Assembly: GCA_945952315.1 (NCBI GenBank)
Contig: CAMFIE010000002.1
Location: 62,001-126,000, forward strand
DNA: 64,000 nucleotides
Source of the DNA: an uncultured Rhizobium sp.
GTDB taxonomy: Bacteria; Pseudomonadota; Alphaproteobacteria; Rhizobiales; Rhizobiaceae
Reading direction: 5' to 3'
Shown here: positions 9,502 through 18,904 of the stretch, in pieces
Numbering within the stretch: position 1 is the first letter of the stretch
How the letters are laid out: every line of letters begins with the position of its first letter
Translations under genes and position numbers: made by a program
The notes under the pieces: generated by a model
What the model was told of the DNA's origin: nothing
Seen by the model: the letters and a program-made list of their open reading frames with translations, nothing else
Database searches by the model: none

Positions 9502-10293
9502 TCACAGACCGGTCGCGGCCTTGGCTTCGGCAGCGGCGAGCATGGCGCGCACCATCGGCTCAAGGCCTGCCGTCTCCATCGCTTTCAGCCCGGCCGCAGT
9601 TGTGCCCTGATACTCCAGGAAGGTGTCAACCAGCCCCCGCATGGTGGTTTGATCGGCAGTCAGTGAAGACGCGGCTCCCTTCAGAAGCTGCTTTACGGCG
9701 CGGCTTGCGGTTTCAGGCGGCAGGCCACGTTTGACCGCATCCCGCTCCATCGCCGCTGCAAGATTTGCAAAGAAAGCGGGGCCAGAACCGGTCAGCCCGG
9801 TGAAATAATCCAGAAACGCCTCGTCCCGCACTTCTTCCACCTCACCGGAGGCCTTGAAAAAGCTTCGCGCGATGGCAAGGTCCGCCTGCGTTACCGTTTC
9901 GCCCGCAAGCAACGGCGTGAAGGAGAGGCCCTGTTCCGCCGCCGCGTTGGGCATGGCACGAACATAGCGCGCCTTGCCGAAGCGCGCCTGAAGTGCCGCC
10001 ATCGGCACCATGGCCATCACCGAGAGCACCAGCTTTCCGGAAAGATCGAGTGAAAGGGAAGCAATATCCTGCGGACGCACGGTCAGCAGGATGATATCCG
10101 CGGTCTCCGCGAGGGCGTGATTGTCGGTGGTAAAGGTCAGCCCGGCAAAGGGCGCGAGGCTGCCCCGTCTGCCGGACCGGGTCGAGACCGTGGTTGCCGT
10201 TTCGTCGATCACGCCCTGTTTGAGTGCCGCCGCGAGAAGGGCAGAACCAAGCCAGCCCGTGCCGCCGATTGCACCGAAGCGGATCACGCCCAT
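9502..10293 (-). CDS. proC: Pyrroline-5-carboxylate reductase
   Basis: Last step of proline synthesis: NAD(P)H reduction of pyrroline-5-carboxylate. The Rossmann nucleotide loop is at the N-terminus (IGGTGWLG) and the family signature LTGSGPAFF is in the C-terminal half. 263 residues, normal for ProC. Its ATG lies inside the last codons of the upstream M29 aminopeptidase gene (10-bp overlap), so the two are co-transcribed. Linkage of a peptidase with ProC would fit amino-acid salvage. The first glycine of the usual GxGxxG loop is shifted, so a ProC paralogue is possible. Confidence 0.88.
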   Translation of the reverse strand: MGVIRFGAIGGTGWLGSALLAAALKQGVIDETATTVSTRSGRRGSLAPFAGLTFTTDNHALAETADIILLTVRPQDIASLSLDLSGKLVLSVMAMVPMAALQARFGKARYVRAMPNAAAEQGLSFTPLLAGETVTQADLAIARSFFKASGEVEEVRDEAFLDYFTGLTGSGPAFFANLAAAMERDAVKRGLPPETASRAVKQLLKGAASSLTADQTTMRGLVDTFLEYQGTTAAGLKAMETAGLEPMVRAMLAAAEAKAATGL

Positions 10294-11519
10294 TCGCCTT
10301 TGCGCATTACGGGCGTGCGTGTTCCATCAGCGCGGATGCCGTCGATATCCACTTCGCCGGAGCCGATCATCCAGTCGATGTGGATCAGGCTTGAATTGCC
10401 GCCCTGCGCCTTGATCTGATCGCCCGAAAGCTTGCCGCCATCGACGAAGCATTTCGAATAGCACTGGCCGAGTGCGATATGGCAGGAGGCATTTTCATCG
10501 AACAGCGTGTTGTAGAACAGGATGCCGCTCGCCGAAATCGGCGAGGAATGCGGCACCAGCGCCACCTCTCCCAGCCGGCGCGCACCTTCGTCCGTATCGA
10601 GGACCTTGTTGAGGACCTCTTCGCCCTTCGAGGCCTTCGCCTCGACAATGCGGCCGCCTTCGAAGCGCACGCGGATATTGTCAATCAGGCTGCCCTGATG
10701 GGAAAGCGGCTTGGTGCTGGAAACATGGCCTTCCACCTTGAGCGCATGCGGGGTGGTGAAGACTTCCTCGGTCGGAATATTGGCATTGCAGATCACGCCA
10801 TTTTTTGCAGTCGTGGCACCGCCCTGCCATTCGTGGCCATCGGCAAGGCCGACGGTGAGGTCCGTGCCGGGGCCGGTGAAATGCAGGGCCGCGAACCGCT
10901 CGCCGTTGAGGAACGCGCAGCGGCTTGCCAGATTGGCATTATGCGCCTTCCAGGCCGCGACCGGATCAGCCACGTCCACCCGCGACGCCTTGAAGATCGC
11001 GTCCGCCAGCCGGGCGACCGCCTCTTCTTCCGGCAGGCCGGGGAAAACGAGCTTTGCCCAGGACGGGTTGGGATAGGAAATGATGTTCCAGTTGATCTCG
11101 AAATTGGAAATCTTCTCGAGCGCTGGCTTGTAGGCTTTCGAATTGGCGCGGTTGGCGCGGGACACCTTTGCCGGGTCCTCTCCGGCAAGCAGCATCGGAT
11201 TGTCGCCGGAGATCGCAAGGCGGGCAGCACCGCCCTCAAAAGCCTTCGCCATTCCTTCATAAAGCCAGCCTGAGGCGCGGTCGAAGCTTTCGTCCCTCGC
11301 ATGGCGATAGCGGGCGAGCGTGCACTCCTCATCGGAATAGAATGTGGTGACGAGGCCCGCACCGGCCTTGTAAGCCTCGCGTGTCAAAAGACGCACCAGC
11401 GGCAGGGCCGCGACCGGTGCCGTCATCACCAGATCCTGTCCCTCCTGCAATTGCAGGCCAATGCGGATTGCCACTTCGGCCAGCTTTTCCAGTTTCACGG
11501 GATCAATCGGGTTGGTCAT
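10284..11519 (-). CDS. M29 family metal-dependent aminopeptidase (AmpS/PepS type)
   Basis: Cytoplasmic leucyl-type aminopeptidase of MEROPS family M29, removing N-terminal residues from peptides. The 411-residue length and the order of conserved blocks fit the family: TGPGTDLTVGL in the middle, then the metal-ligand region around NIPTEEVFTTP, LVPHSS, and ASCHIALGQCY near the C-terminus. It overlaps proC and is transcribed away from the AraC regulator at 11676. Confidence 0.9.
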   Translation of the reverse strand: MTNPIDPVKLEKLAEVAIRIGLQLQEGQDLVMTAPVAALPLVRLLTREAYKAGAGLVTTFYSDEECTLARYRHARDESFDRASGWLYEGMAKAFEGGAARLAISGDNPMLLAGEDPAKVSRANRANSKAYKPALEKISNFEINWNIISYPNPSWAKLVFPGLPEEEAVARLADAIFKASRVDVADPVAAWKAHNANLASRCAFLNGERFAALHFTGPGTDLTVGLADGHEWQGGATTAKNGVICNANIPTEEVFTTPHALKVEGHVSSTKPLSHQGSLIDNIRVRFEGGRIVEAKASKGEEVLNKVLDTDEGARRLGEVALVPHSSPISASGILFYNTLFDENASCHIALGQCYSKCFVDGGKLSGDQIKAQGGNSSLIHIDWMIGSGEVDIDGIRADGTRTPVMRKGEWA

Positions 11520-11675
11520 CGCTCAATACCTTTCGAATCAATTGAAGCGCTGAGTCTAAGCCGAGATTGAGGCGCGGCAAGCACGATTGCGACCGGATAG
11601 AAGCCTAGGCATCCGCGTTTGAATGCTTGGCGGACCCATGTTATCGCTGGGGGTCAACAACAAAGAAGGTCTGCC

Positions 11676-12452
11676 ATGACGAGCGCCGACAGGCTCGATT
11701 TTCGCTCTTACCGCAAGGAAACGGAACGGCATCATCATGCCTTCTGGCAGGTGGTGCTGCCGGTGCGTGGCCAACTCGACATGGAGATTGACGGGCGGGC
11801 GGGTGCTGTCGGCCAGCGATGCGGCGCCCTTATTCCTGCGGGGCTTGAGCATGCTTTCGAGGCAGGCGGAGAGAACCGCTTTCTGGTGGCCGATGTCGAA
11901 AGCCTCGCCTTGCCCGATGCAATGGCAGACCGGTTTGCCCTGCGGCCCTTCTTCCAGATACCGCCCGCCGTGCGCGCCCTTGTCGACTTCAGCCGCGGGG
12001 TTGGAGGTCAATCCATGCTTGCGGGTGCCTGGAGCACGCTCCTTCTCGCAGCGCTCGATCAGCCAGCGCCCTCGAACCGTCACGAAAAGCCGGTTGCCCG
12101 AACCATTCGGTTTATGGAGGCGCGGCTTGCCGAACCGCTGACTGTTTCCGATCTGGTGGAGGCCGCGGGCATTCCCGAACACCGGTTGCATCAGGCCTTC
12201 CATGCCGTTCACGGCGTGAGCCCCTATGCTTTCCTGAGCCGGATGCGGCTGGAAAAGGCCTTGCGCCTGATCGAGGAGACGCGCCTGCCGCTTGGCGAGA
12301 TCGCGGCATTGACCGGCCATGCGGATCAAAGCGCGCTGACACGGCGCATGCGCCAGCACGGATATCCGAGCCCGGCTGCCCACCGGCGTGCGGTAAAGTT
12401 GGAATTTGCGCCTTCCGTCAGGAATGATCAAGACGGTGCGGGCGAAGGCTGA
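11676..12452 (+). CDS. AraC family transcriptional regulator
   Basis: DNA-binding regulator of 258 residues. The N-terminal half (about 1-130) looks like the cupin-type sensor domain. The C-terminal hundred residues carry two helix-turn-helix motifs, with SDLVEAAGIPEHRLHQAF as the first and the FLSRMRLEKALRLIEETRLP block leading to the second. ATG 11676 was chosen because the upstream in-frame extension from 11619 is not family-like. The DMT exporter gene begins 50 bp downstream, so it is the most likely target. Confidence 0.88.
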   Translation: MTSADRLDFRSYRKETERHHHAFWQVVLPVRGQLDMEIDGRAGAVGQRCGALIPAGLEHAFEAGGENRFLVADVESLALPDAMADRFALRPFFQIPPAVRALVDFSRGVGGQSMLAGAWSTLLLAALDQPAPSNRHEKPVARTIRFMEARLAEPLTVSDLVEAAGIPEHRLHQAFHAVHGVSPYAFLSRMRLEKALRLIEETRLPLGEIAALTGHADQSALTRRMRQHGYPSPAAHRRAVKLEFAPSVRNDQDGAGEG

Positions 12453-12501
12453 TAGAGCCTGCCGCAATCGTTACTCCTTGCCTGCCCTGACGGAGACTGT
12501 C

Positions 12502-13374
12502 ATGGATATCAGAACCCGCGCCACGCTGATCGGCATTGTCTCGATCCTGCTCTGGGCACTGCTTGCGCTTTTCACCGCAACGGCCGGGGCCATTCCGCCT
12601 TTTGAACTGATGGCGCTGACCTTCGCGATTGCCTTTGCAGGCGGCATGGTCGTGCTGGCTTTGCGCGGCCGCGCTGGTCTTGCCGAACTTTTCCAGCCAC
12701 TCGCTCCCTGGATGACGGCTTTTCTTGGCCTGTTTCTCTATCACGCGCTCTATTTCTATGCGCTGCAGAATGCGCCGGTCGGCGAAGCAAGTATCATCTG
12801 CTATCTCTGGCCGCTGTTCATCGTGCTGTTTTCGGCCATGCTGCCCGGCGAGAGGCTGAAGCTCAGGCATGTGATCGGCGCGGCGCTCGGCTTTGCCGGA
12901 ACGGCACTGATCATTCTGGCAAAAGGCGGTGCAATCGGGGGCGCGGGCTCGGCCCTCGGCTATCTGGCAGCGCTTGGCTGCGCTTTCGTATGGTCCGGCT
13001 ATTCGGTGCTGAACCGCCGGTTTCAGGGCACGCCCTCCGGCATGCTGGTCGGCGTCTGCGGCGCGGTGGCGCTATCGGCACTCGCCTGCCATTTCGCCTT
13101 CGAGACCACCGTTTCACCAAGTGCGACGCAGTGGGCTGCCATTCTCGCGCTCGGTCTCGGTCCGGTCGGCCTTGCCTTCCTCGCCTGGGATCATGCCACC
13201 AAGCATGGCCATATCGCACTTCTTGGCACGCTGTCCTATCTCGCGCCGCTTCTCTCGACAGCCCTGCTTGTCGCAACGGGTGCCGCCCCTGCATCGCTCA
13301 AGCTCGCCCTTGCCGCGATCCTGGTCATTGGCGGCGCGGTTCTCGCAACCGGTCTTCCGGGGCGTAAGGCATAA
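12502..13374 (+). CDS. DMT superfamily (EamA) transporter, possible YddG-like amino-acid exporter
   Basis: Inner-membrane exporter of 290 residues with about ten predicted helices arranged as two EamA repeats. The N-terminal segment RATLIGIVSILLW and the YLWPLFIVL segment resemble the YddG branch, which exports aromatic amino acids; this substrate link is tentative. ATG 12502 was chosen over an upstream in-frame start at 12406 that would overlap the AraC gene. A bidirectional hairpin terminator follows immediately. Confidence 0.82.
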   Translation: MDIRTRATLIGIVSILLWALLALFTATAGAIPPFELMALTFAIAFAGGMVVLALRGRAGLAELFQPLAPWMTAFLGLFLYHALYFYALQNAPVGEASIICYLWPLFIVLFSAMLPGERLKLRHVIGAALGFAGTALIILAKGGAIGGAGSALGYLAALGCAFVWSGYSVLNRRFQGTPSGMLVGVCGAVALSALACHFAFETTVSPSATQWAAILALGLGPVGLAFLAWDHATKHGHIALLGTLSYLAPLLSTALLVATGAAPASLKLALAAILVIGGAVLATGLPGRKA

Positions 13375-13375
13375 A

Positions 13376-13414
13376 AAAGGCCCGCCCTTCTTTATGCCTC
13401 AAGAGTGGGCCTTT
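13376..13414. terminator. Bidirectional terminator between DMT exporter and guaA
   Basis: Perfect arms AAAGGCCC (13376-13383) and GGGCCTTT (13407-13414) flank a 23-nt loop. They are bounded by an A-run on the left, which gives a U-tract for guaA. The element lies between two convergent genes. Confidence 0.7.
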
Positions 13415-13423
13415 CAGGATCCG

Positions 13424-14986
13424 TCATTCCCACTCGATGGTGCCGGGCGGTTTGGAGGTCACGTCATAGACCACGCGGTTGATGCCGCGCACCTCGTTGA
13501 TGATGCGGGTCGCGGCACGGCCAAGGAATTCCATGTCGTAGTGGTAGAAGTCCGCCGTCATGCCGTCCACAGAGGTGACGGCACGCAGCGCGCAGACGAA
13601 TTCATAGGTCCGTCCATCCCCCATCACGCCCACGGTCTGCACCGGCAGCAGCACGGCAAAGGCCTGCCAGATCGCATCATAGAGACCAGCCTTGCGGATC
13701 TCGTCCAGATAGATCGCATCGGCTTCGCGCAGGATGTCGAGCTTTTCGCGGGTCACGCCGCCCGGGCAGCGGATGGCAAGGCCGGGACCCGGGAAGGGAT
13801 GGCGGCCAATGAAGCTGTCTGGAAGACCAAGCTCGCGGCCGAGCGCGCGCACCTCGTCCTTGAAGAGTTCGCGCAACGGCTCGACGAGCTGCATGTTCAT
13901 GCGCTCGGGCAGGCCGCCGACATTGTGATGCGACTTGATGGTAACCGACGGGCCGCCGGTGAAGGAGACGCTCTCGATCACGTCGGGATAGAGCGTGCCC
14001 TGACCGAGGAAATCCGCACCGCCGAGCTTCTTCGCCTCGTCCTCGAAAGTTTCGATGAACAGGCGGCCGATGATCTTGCGCTTGGTTTCCGGATCGGCCA
14101 CCCCTTCGAGCTCGCCGATGAACCGGTCCGCCGCATCCACGTGGATGAGGTGGAGATTGTAATGCTCCTCGAACATCTTCACGACGTTCTTCGCCTCGTC
14201 CTTGCGCATCAGTCCGTGGTCGACAAGGATGCAGGTCAGCTGATCGCCCACCGCCTCGTGGATGAGAAGCGCTGCGACCGAGCTGTCAACGCCGCCGGAA
14301 AGGGCGCAGATCACCCGCTTGTCACCCACCTGCTGGCGGATCGCCTCGACCGCACGGGCGCGGTAGGCAGACATCGTCCAGTCACCCTTGATGCCGACGA
14401 TCCTGTGCACGAAATTGCCGATCAGCTTGGCGCCGTCCGGCGTGTGCACCACTTCCGGATGGAACTGCACGGCATAATATTTGCGGGCCGGATCGGCGAT
14501 GAAGGCAAAGGGCGCATTCGGCGAGGTCGCCACAACCGAGAAGCCCGGCGGAATGGCGGTGACGCGGTCGCCATGGCTCATCCAGACCTGATGGCGCGAG
14601 CCGACCGACCAGAGCCCTTCAAACAGCGGGCAGGCCTTTTCGACATCCAGGAACGCGCGGCCGAATTCGCGGTGATGGCCGCTTTCGACCTTGCCGCCAA
14701 GCTGCATGCACATGGTCTGCTGACCGTAGCAGATGCCGAAAACCGGCACACCGCTGTCGAAGATCACCTGCGGCGCGCGCGGGCTGCCTTCATCCAGCGT
14801 GGAAGCGGGCGAACCGGACAGGATCACGCCCTTCGGCTGCAGCCGGGCAAAGCCTTCTTCGGCTTTCTGGAAGGGAACGATCTCGCAGTAAACCCCGGTT
14901 TCACGCACGCGCCGAGCGATCAGCTGCGTAACCTGGCTGCCAAAATCGATGATGAGCATGGTGTCGGTGGGTGCTGTCTGGGTCAT
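13424..14986 (-). CDS. guaA: GMP synthase (glutamine-hydrolysing)
   Basis: Converts XMP to GMP using glutamine and ATP. The N-terminal class I amidotransferase domain has the nucleophile in GICYGQQ. The ATP-pyrophosphatase domain has the P-loop SGGVDSS, followed by the C-terminal dimerisation domain ending in PPGTIEWE. 520 residues, as expected. It is read alone on the minus strand and ends at the bidirectional hairpin at 13376-13414. Confidence 0.98.
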   Translation of the reverse strand: MTQTAPTDTMLIIDFGSQVTQLIARRVRETGVYCEIVPFQKAEEGFARLQPKGVILSGSPASTLDEGSPRAPQVIFDSGVPVFGICYGQQTMCMQLGGKVESGHHREFGRAFLDVEKACPLFEGLWSVGSRHQVWMSHGDRVTAIPPGFSVVATSPNAPFAFIADPARKYYAVQFHPEVVHTPDGAKLIGNFVHRIVGIKGDWTMSAYRARAVEAIRQQVGDKRVICALSGGVDSSVAALLIHEAVGDQLTCILVDHGLMRKDEAKNVVKMFEEHYNLHLIHVDAADRFIGELEGVADPETKRKIIGRLFIETFEDEAKKLGGADFLGQGTLYPDVIESVSFTGGPSVTIKSHHNVGGLPERMNMQLVEPLRELFKDEVRALGRELGLPDSFIGRHPFPGPGLAIRCPGGVTREKLDILREADAIYLDEIRKAGLYDAIWQAFAVLLPVQTVGVMGDGRTYEFVCALRAVTSVDGMTADFYHYDMEFLGRAATRIINEVRGINRVVYDVTSKPPGTIEWE

Positions 14987-15063
14987 GCCGAGCCTTTAGA
15001 GAAAACTGGCCGTGGATGCAATCGTCTTGCGCGGGTGAAGGCCGGTTTTATTGTGCCAATTGT

Positions 15064-15077
15064 CCCGGAAAACCGGG
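15064..15077. terminator. Small hairpin downstream of the nucleosidase gene
   Basis: CCCGG-AAAA-CCGGG between the stop of the nucleosidase-like gene (15094) and guaA. It is GC-rich but has no clear U-tract on the minus strand, so termination there is uncertain. Confidence 0.3.
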
Positions 15078-15093
15078 CCTTTGCAAGGTCTGC

Positions 15094-15741
15094 CTACCGC
15101 GAGAGCCCGGTAAGGGTGCCGTTCGAAAGGGCGGCAAACAGGTGGTCGACGGCGTCTGCGAGTTTCTCGTCGATGATATGCAGATATTCGGTCCAGTCAT
15201 GCAAACCGGAGAGTTCCGCCTTGCCATCGGATATGCCGCGAAGCCCGATCAGCGGAATGCCGTGGCGCTGGCAGGCGCGAAGCACGGCAAAGGTCTCCAT
15301 CTCCACCAGATCCGCATCGACCAGGCCATAGGCCTCGCCCGAAACCACGTTTGCACCGGTGGAAAGCCGCGCTTCCGGAACACCGGGAATGCGGCAGGGC
15401 AGGGCGACCACCGCCGGAAGATCAAGCAGCGGCGTGCAGCCCTTTTCAAAGCCGAGCGCGCTCGCGTCCATGTCGCGATAGGAAACGGAGGAGATCTGGT
15501 AGACCCCGCAATGCTCGAGCGTCGCGGACCCTGCCGAGCCGAGGCAGACGACGAGATCGGGCCGGTGACCTTCCGCCTTCAGTTCAGCAAGCGCGGATGC
15601 GACCGAAACGGCAGCTTCCACCGGGCCGATCCCGGTCATCAGCGGCGTGATGCGCGCCTTCAGATGCGGCCCATATTCCGCATCCACCGCCATCACGAAG
15701 AGAATGCGGGTTCCGGCTATATCGATGAGCGGCACGGTCAT
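15094..15741 (-). CDS. 5'-methylthioadenosine/S-adenosylhomocysteine nucleosidase-like protein
   Basis: Member of the PNP/UDP phosphorylase superfamily, predicted to cleave the glycosidic bond of MTA or SAH. Visible are the VMAVDAEYGP start, the glycine segment VCLGSAGS, VEMETFAV (substrate-binding Met-Glu) and GISDGK with the catalytic-type Asp. 215 residues, slightly shorter than MtnN (about 230). Its start overlaps the stop of the upstream thioesterase gene by 4 bp. Exact nucleoside specificity is not certain. Confidence 0.8.
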   Translation of the reverse strand: MTVPLIDIAGTRILFVMAVDAEYGPHLKARITPLMTGIGPVEAAVSVASALAELKAEGHRPDLVVCLGSAGSATLEHCGVYQISSVSYRDMDASALGFEKGCTPLLDLPAVVALPCRIPGVPEARLSTGANVVSGEAYGLVDADLVEMETFAVLRACQRHGIPLIGLRGISDGKAELSGLHDWTEYLHIIDEKLADAVDHLFAALSNGTLTGLSR

Positions 15742-16181
15742 CCGTGATATTCCTCGCGGCCCCGCATCACCATCATCGTGCCGGTCATCGAGGCAATGAG
15801 CTTTGCCGGTCCATCACCGATGGCATAGGCGCGGCCATCGGCGACGATGATCGTCGAACCGGGCTTGGTTACATCGCCGCGAAACAGGAAACGCTCGCCG
15901 CGTCCGGGCGACAGGAGATTGACCTTGAATTCGATGGTCAGGATCGAGGCTTCGTCATCGAGAACAGAATAGGCGGCATAGCCGCAGGCGGTATCGAGGG
16001 CTGCCGATATGATGCCAGCATGCAGGATGCCATGCTGCTGGGTGAGCTTCTCGTTGAAAGGCATTTCGATTTCCACCGAGCCGTGTTCGACGCGGGTAAT
16101 GTCCGCCCCGATCGTCGCCATCGCCTTCTGGCGGGCAAAGCTCGCCCGGATCCGGTCGCGGAAATCCGCCTCATCGCTCAT
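15738..16181 (-). CDS. PaaI family hotdog-fold thioesterase
   Basis: Predicted acyl-CoA thioesterase of 147 residues. The core segment QHGILHAGIISAALDTACGYAA matches the PaaI-type active-site helix region, with the His-Gly turn and acidic residue expected, and the following strands form a single hotdog domain. It is coupled to the nucleosidase gene downstream (4-bp overlap). The physiological substrate is unknown. Confidence 0.83.
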   Translation of the reverse strand: MSDEADFRDRIRASFARQKAMATIGADITRVEHGSVEIEMPFNEKLTQQHGILHAGIISAALDTACGYAAYSVLDDEASILTIEFKVNLLSPGRGERFLFRGDVTKPGSTIIVADGRAYAIGDGPAKLIASMTGTMMVMRGREEYHG

Positions 16182-16242
16182 GGTCTTTGCTATCCCTATG
16201 CATGCGGGGTGACAGTGGCATGACGCCCCTCACGCCGCAAGC

Positions 16243-16713
16243 TCAATTGAGCGCGATCAGACTGGCATTGAGCAGGCTCGCAAAACTCACCCAAAGCGCA
16301 TAGGGCAGGAACAGCATGGCAGCCGTTCGGTCCACGGATCGGGCCTTGAGGATGAAGGCAAGGATGCTCGCAAGCAGCATGAGGATAACGACCAGTGCCA
16401 GTGCCAGTACATGGGCCATGAAAAAGATCGGCGACCAGAGGAAATTGAACAGCATCTGCGCAAACCAGATGCGCATCGCGGCAGATTTCGGCGCGACCTG
16501 ATAGATCCGGGCACCCGCAATGCCGATCAAGACATAAAGCACCGTCCAGACCGGGGCGAACAACCAGTTCGGCGGCTGGAAGGATGGCTTGACGAGGGCT
16601 GCAAACCAGCCGTCGGGTCGGCTGACGCTGCCGATCAGCAATCCGCCGCCCATCGAGAAGGCCAGAAACAGGATCAGCACAAGGGCCGGCTTGGGCGTCT
16701 TCAGATCGTTCAT
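16243..16713 (-). CDS. tspO: TspO/MBR family tryptophan-rich sensory protein
   Basis: Membrane protein of 156 residues with five predicted helices. The Trp/Pro-rich motif FQPPNWLFAPVWTVLY is diagnostic. TspO binds porphyrins and sterols and is linked to tetrapyrrole and stress responses. The open frame extends further upstream but would overlap the DUF1513 gene, so ATG 16713 was chosen. It lies 16 bp after that gene and may be the last member of the imelysin operon, which would join a porphyrin-binding protein to iron-related functions. Confidence 0.92.
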   Translation of the reverse strand: MNDLKTPKPALVLILFLAFSMGGGLLIGSVSRPDGWFAALVKPSFQPPNWLFAPVWTVLYVLIGIAGARIYQVAPKSAAMRIWFAQMLFNFLWSPIFFMAHVLALALVVILMLLASILAFILKARSVDRTAAMLFLPYALWVSFASLLNASLIALN

Positions 16714-16729
16714 CGGGTGCACTCCGTGA

Positions 16730-17833
16730 TCACAGATGAACCGGAGATAGGGCAGCCATATGCTGATCCCAGCTGAGATCGCAATTTTTCTCGCCAAACC
16801 GGCCTTCATAGGAAGAAAGCGCAAAGCCTGACGGGCCGGGCGAAGGCGCAATGCCTGCCGCATCGGCAAGCGACGTCACCGCGAGCACCTTGCCATCCCG
16901 CGCCCGCACCGTGACGGCGGTTCCGCCCTTCGGCGAGACGAGACCGATCAGGCCTTGCGAGCGGTTGACGGCAATCGCGCCGACATAGAGCGAGAGTTTT
17001 TGCGTGATCTCTTCGGGAAGTGCGAGAAAGCGGATATCCTCACCGCGCCGGAACGAGCCGGCCAGCGGCGGCAGATCATTGCGCGGGCCTTCATATTGCC
17101 CGGCAAACCAGATGCGGCCTTCCCCATCGACATCCACATGACGGGTGGAGAGTTTTGACAGCGATGCGGGCAGATCATGCCGCTCGATCAGGCTTCCGTC
17201 TTCCGCGGAAATCAGCACCAGAGAGGGCTGCATGTGGTCGAGATTGAGCTTGGTTCGGCCAAAATCCGGATGGGTCTCGATGCCGCCATTGGCGACGACC
17301 AGCATCGTGGCATCATCGGAGATCGAAAGATCGTGCGGGCCGATGCCATGCGAGGGAAACTCGCCCCTGCGGCGGAAATTGTCGGTCGCATCATAAAGCC
17401 CGATCACGCCCTGACCGGCATCGAAATTGTTTTCGCAGGCAAAGAGCGTGCGCCCGTCCGGTGAAAAACAGCCATGTCCATAAAAATGATGTCCTTCCAG
17501 CGCGTGGATCAGCACCGGTTCGGCGAGACCCTTGCGATCAAGGACGAGCATGTAGGTGCCCGGGCGACGGGCAAAGGCGGCGATGCGGTCTGTCGCAGGA
17601 CTATAGGCAAGGCCATGCGCCCGGTCCGGAAGCAGCGCGCGGTCGATGATCTCGCCCCGCTCGGAAAGGGTGGCAATCCCGTAGCGGCCCGATTGATCGC
17701 GATAGGCGGAGGCATAGAGCGCATCGGCCCTTTCCATCGCTGAAAGCGCCCTTGGCGCAAGCGTCGCGGCGAAGGCAAGGCCGCTTGCCCTCAGGAAGGC
17801 GCGGCGATCAAAAAGCGGTGTCACGGCCCGCAT
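16730..17833 (-). CDS. DUF1513 family protein with Tat signal
   Basis: Probably periplasmic protein of 367 residues. The N-terminus has a twin-arginine-type leader (DRRAFLRASGLAFAATLAP) ending near ALSA. The rest looks like a beta-propeller, with repeated strands and turns such as FSPDGRTLFACENNFD. DUF1513 proteins are regularly encoded next to imelysins and di-heme oxidoreductases in proteobacteria; their function is not established. It starts 3 bp after the stop of the imelysin gene. Confidence 0.85.
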   Translation of the reverse strand: MRAVTPLFDRRAFLRASGLAFAATLAPRALSAMERADALYASAYRDQSGRYGIATLSERGEIIDRALLPDRAHGLAYSPATDRIAAFARRPGTYMLVLDRKGLAEPVLIHALEGHHFYGHGCFSPDGRTLFACENNFDAGQGVIGLYDATDNFRRRGEFPSHGIGPHDLSISDDATMLVVANGGIETHPDFGRTKLNLDHMQPSLVLISAEDGSLIERHDLPASLSKLSTRHVDVDGEGRIWFAGQYEGPRNDLPPLAGSFRRGEDIRFLALPEEITQKLSLYVGAIAVNRSQGLIGLVSPKGGTAVTVRARDGKVLAVTSLADAAGIAPSPGPSGFALSSYEGRFGEKNCDLSWDQHMAALSPVHL

Positions 17834-17836
17834 GGT

Positions 17837-18904
17837 TCAGTCTCCGTCGGAGAAGGAAAAACCGGCGCCCAGCCCGAGCGCCTTGCCGTAATCCTCGCTC
17901 AGACGCGAAATCAGGTCCTTGCTGTTCAACAGCAGGAAGTCGAGCTTGGCCTTCTCGTCCTTGTCGCTCACGGCCTTTTCGATATCCGGGGTAACCGTGC
18001 CGGTGACCCGGATCATCGATTTCATCACGAAGCCGATCGAACTTGCGACCGAGCGCTGGTCCTCCTTCAGCAGGGTTTCCATATGGGCCTTTTTCCAGAA
18101 AATGGAGAGACCGGTGAGATTGGCACCGAGCATGTCCCAGGTCTTGCCCGCGCGGCGAAGAAGGGCGGCTTTCGGATTGCCCTCCGGATAAAAGGCCTCG
18201 ATGCGCTGCTCACGGACCATTTCCACGCCATGGACCATGATGCCGAGCAGTTCCGTCACCGCCTCGCGATCATCGCGGAAAACCGGATTGTCCGGTCCGG
18301 GATGCTTCCACTGGTCGCCGATGCCGCCGGGCTTTTCCCAGGCTGCCGAAAGCTCACCCGCAATCGCCTTCAGATTGGCGGCAATCGCCTGCCCATAGAG
18401 GCAGCGGTGTCCGTGCGGTTCTGCCAGAAGTGTCTCGCTGCCGGTGCCATAAAGCACATATTCCAGCGCCCCCAGTCCCTGAACACCGACGCTTTTCTGG
18501 TGGAGCGTCTCCACCTTTTCCGCCGATGCATCCTTCTTCGAAAGGATCTGCTGGATCTGCTTCAGGGCGATGCCCTTGCGATCCGGATAGTAGAGCACGC
18601 GCTCGAAGCGGTTGTCTTCCAGGGCAGGGCCGGAGCGGATGATCTCGACCATTCCCCAGCTTTTGAGCGCTGCATCGAAGGCTGCCTTTGCAGCCTGTGC
18701 ATTCGGCTCGGAGGGGGTGGTGCAGAGCGTGGAAAGGGCGGTTTCCAGTGAGGTGGTTGTGTCGGCAAAGCTGCGATAGCCCGGGCGGATCACGTCATCC
18801 ACCGCCTTTTCCAGCACCAGATCGGCCTTGTCTTCCTCAACGGCCAGAGCCGGGGGCGCCAGAAGGGCGAAACCAAACAGCGGAAGGATCAGGCGCTTCA
18901 GCAT
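17837..18904 (-). CDS. Imelysin family periplasmic protein
   Basis: Secreted protein with an N-terminal signal peptide (LILPLFGFALLAPPALA, cleavage after about residue 22) and an imelysin-peptidase-like fold, about 355 residues. The GLGALEYVLYG segment corresponds to the conserved GxHxxE-type region, here with Leu-Glu in place of the classical His. Imelysins are iron-regulated proteins tied to iron uptake. ATG 18904 overlaps the TGA of the di-heme gene (TGATG), so I prefer it to the GTG one codon earlier. Confidence 0.87.
   Translation of the reverse strand: MLKRLILPLFGFALLAPPALAVEEDKADLVLEKAVDDVIRPGYRSFADTTTSLETALSTLCTTPSEPNAQAAKAAFDAALKSWGMVEIIRSGPALEDNRFERVLYYPDRKGIALKQIQQILSKKDASAEKVETLHQKSVGVQGLGALEYVLYGTGSETLLAEPHGHRCLYGQAIAANLKAIAGELSAAWEKPGGIGDQWKHPGPDNPVFRDDREAVTELLGIMVHGVEMVREQRIEAFYPEGNPKAALLRRAGKTWDMLGANLTGLSIFWKKAHMETLLKEDQRSVASSIGFVMKSMIRVTGTVTPDIEKAVSDKDEKAKLDFLLLNSKDLISRLSEDYGKALGLGAGFSFSDGD

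Noticed and set aside
13121-15331. 736-codon open frame on the plus strand
   Set aside because: Antisense to guaA, which is unmistakable; no domain visible in the product.
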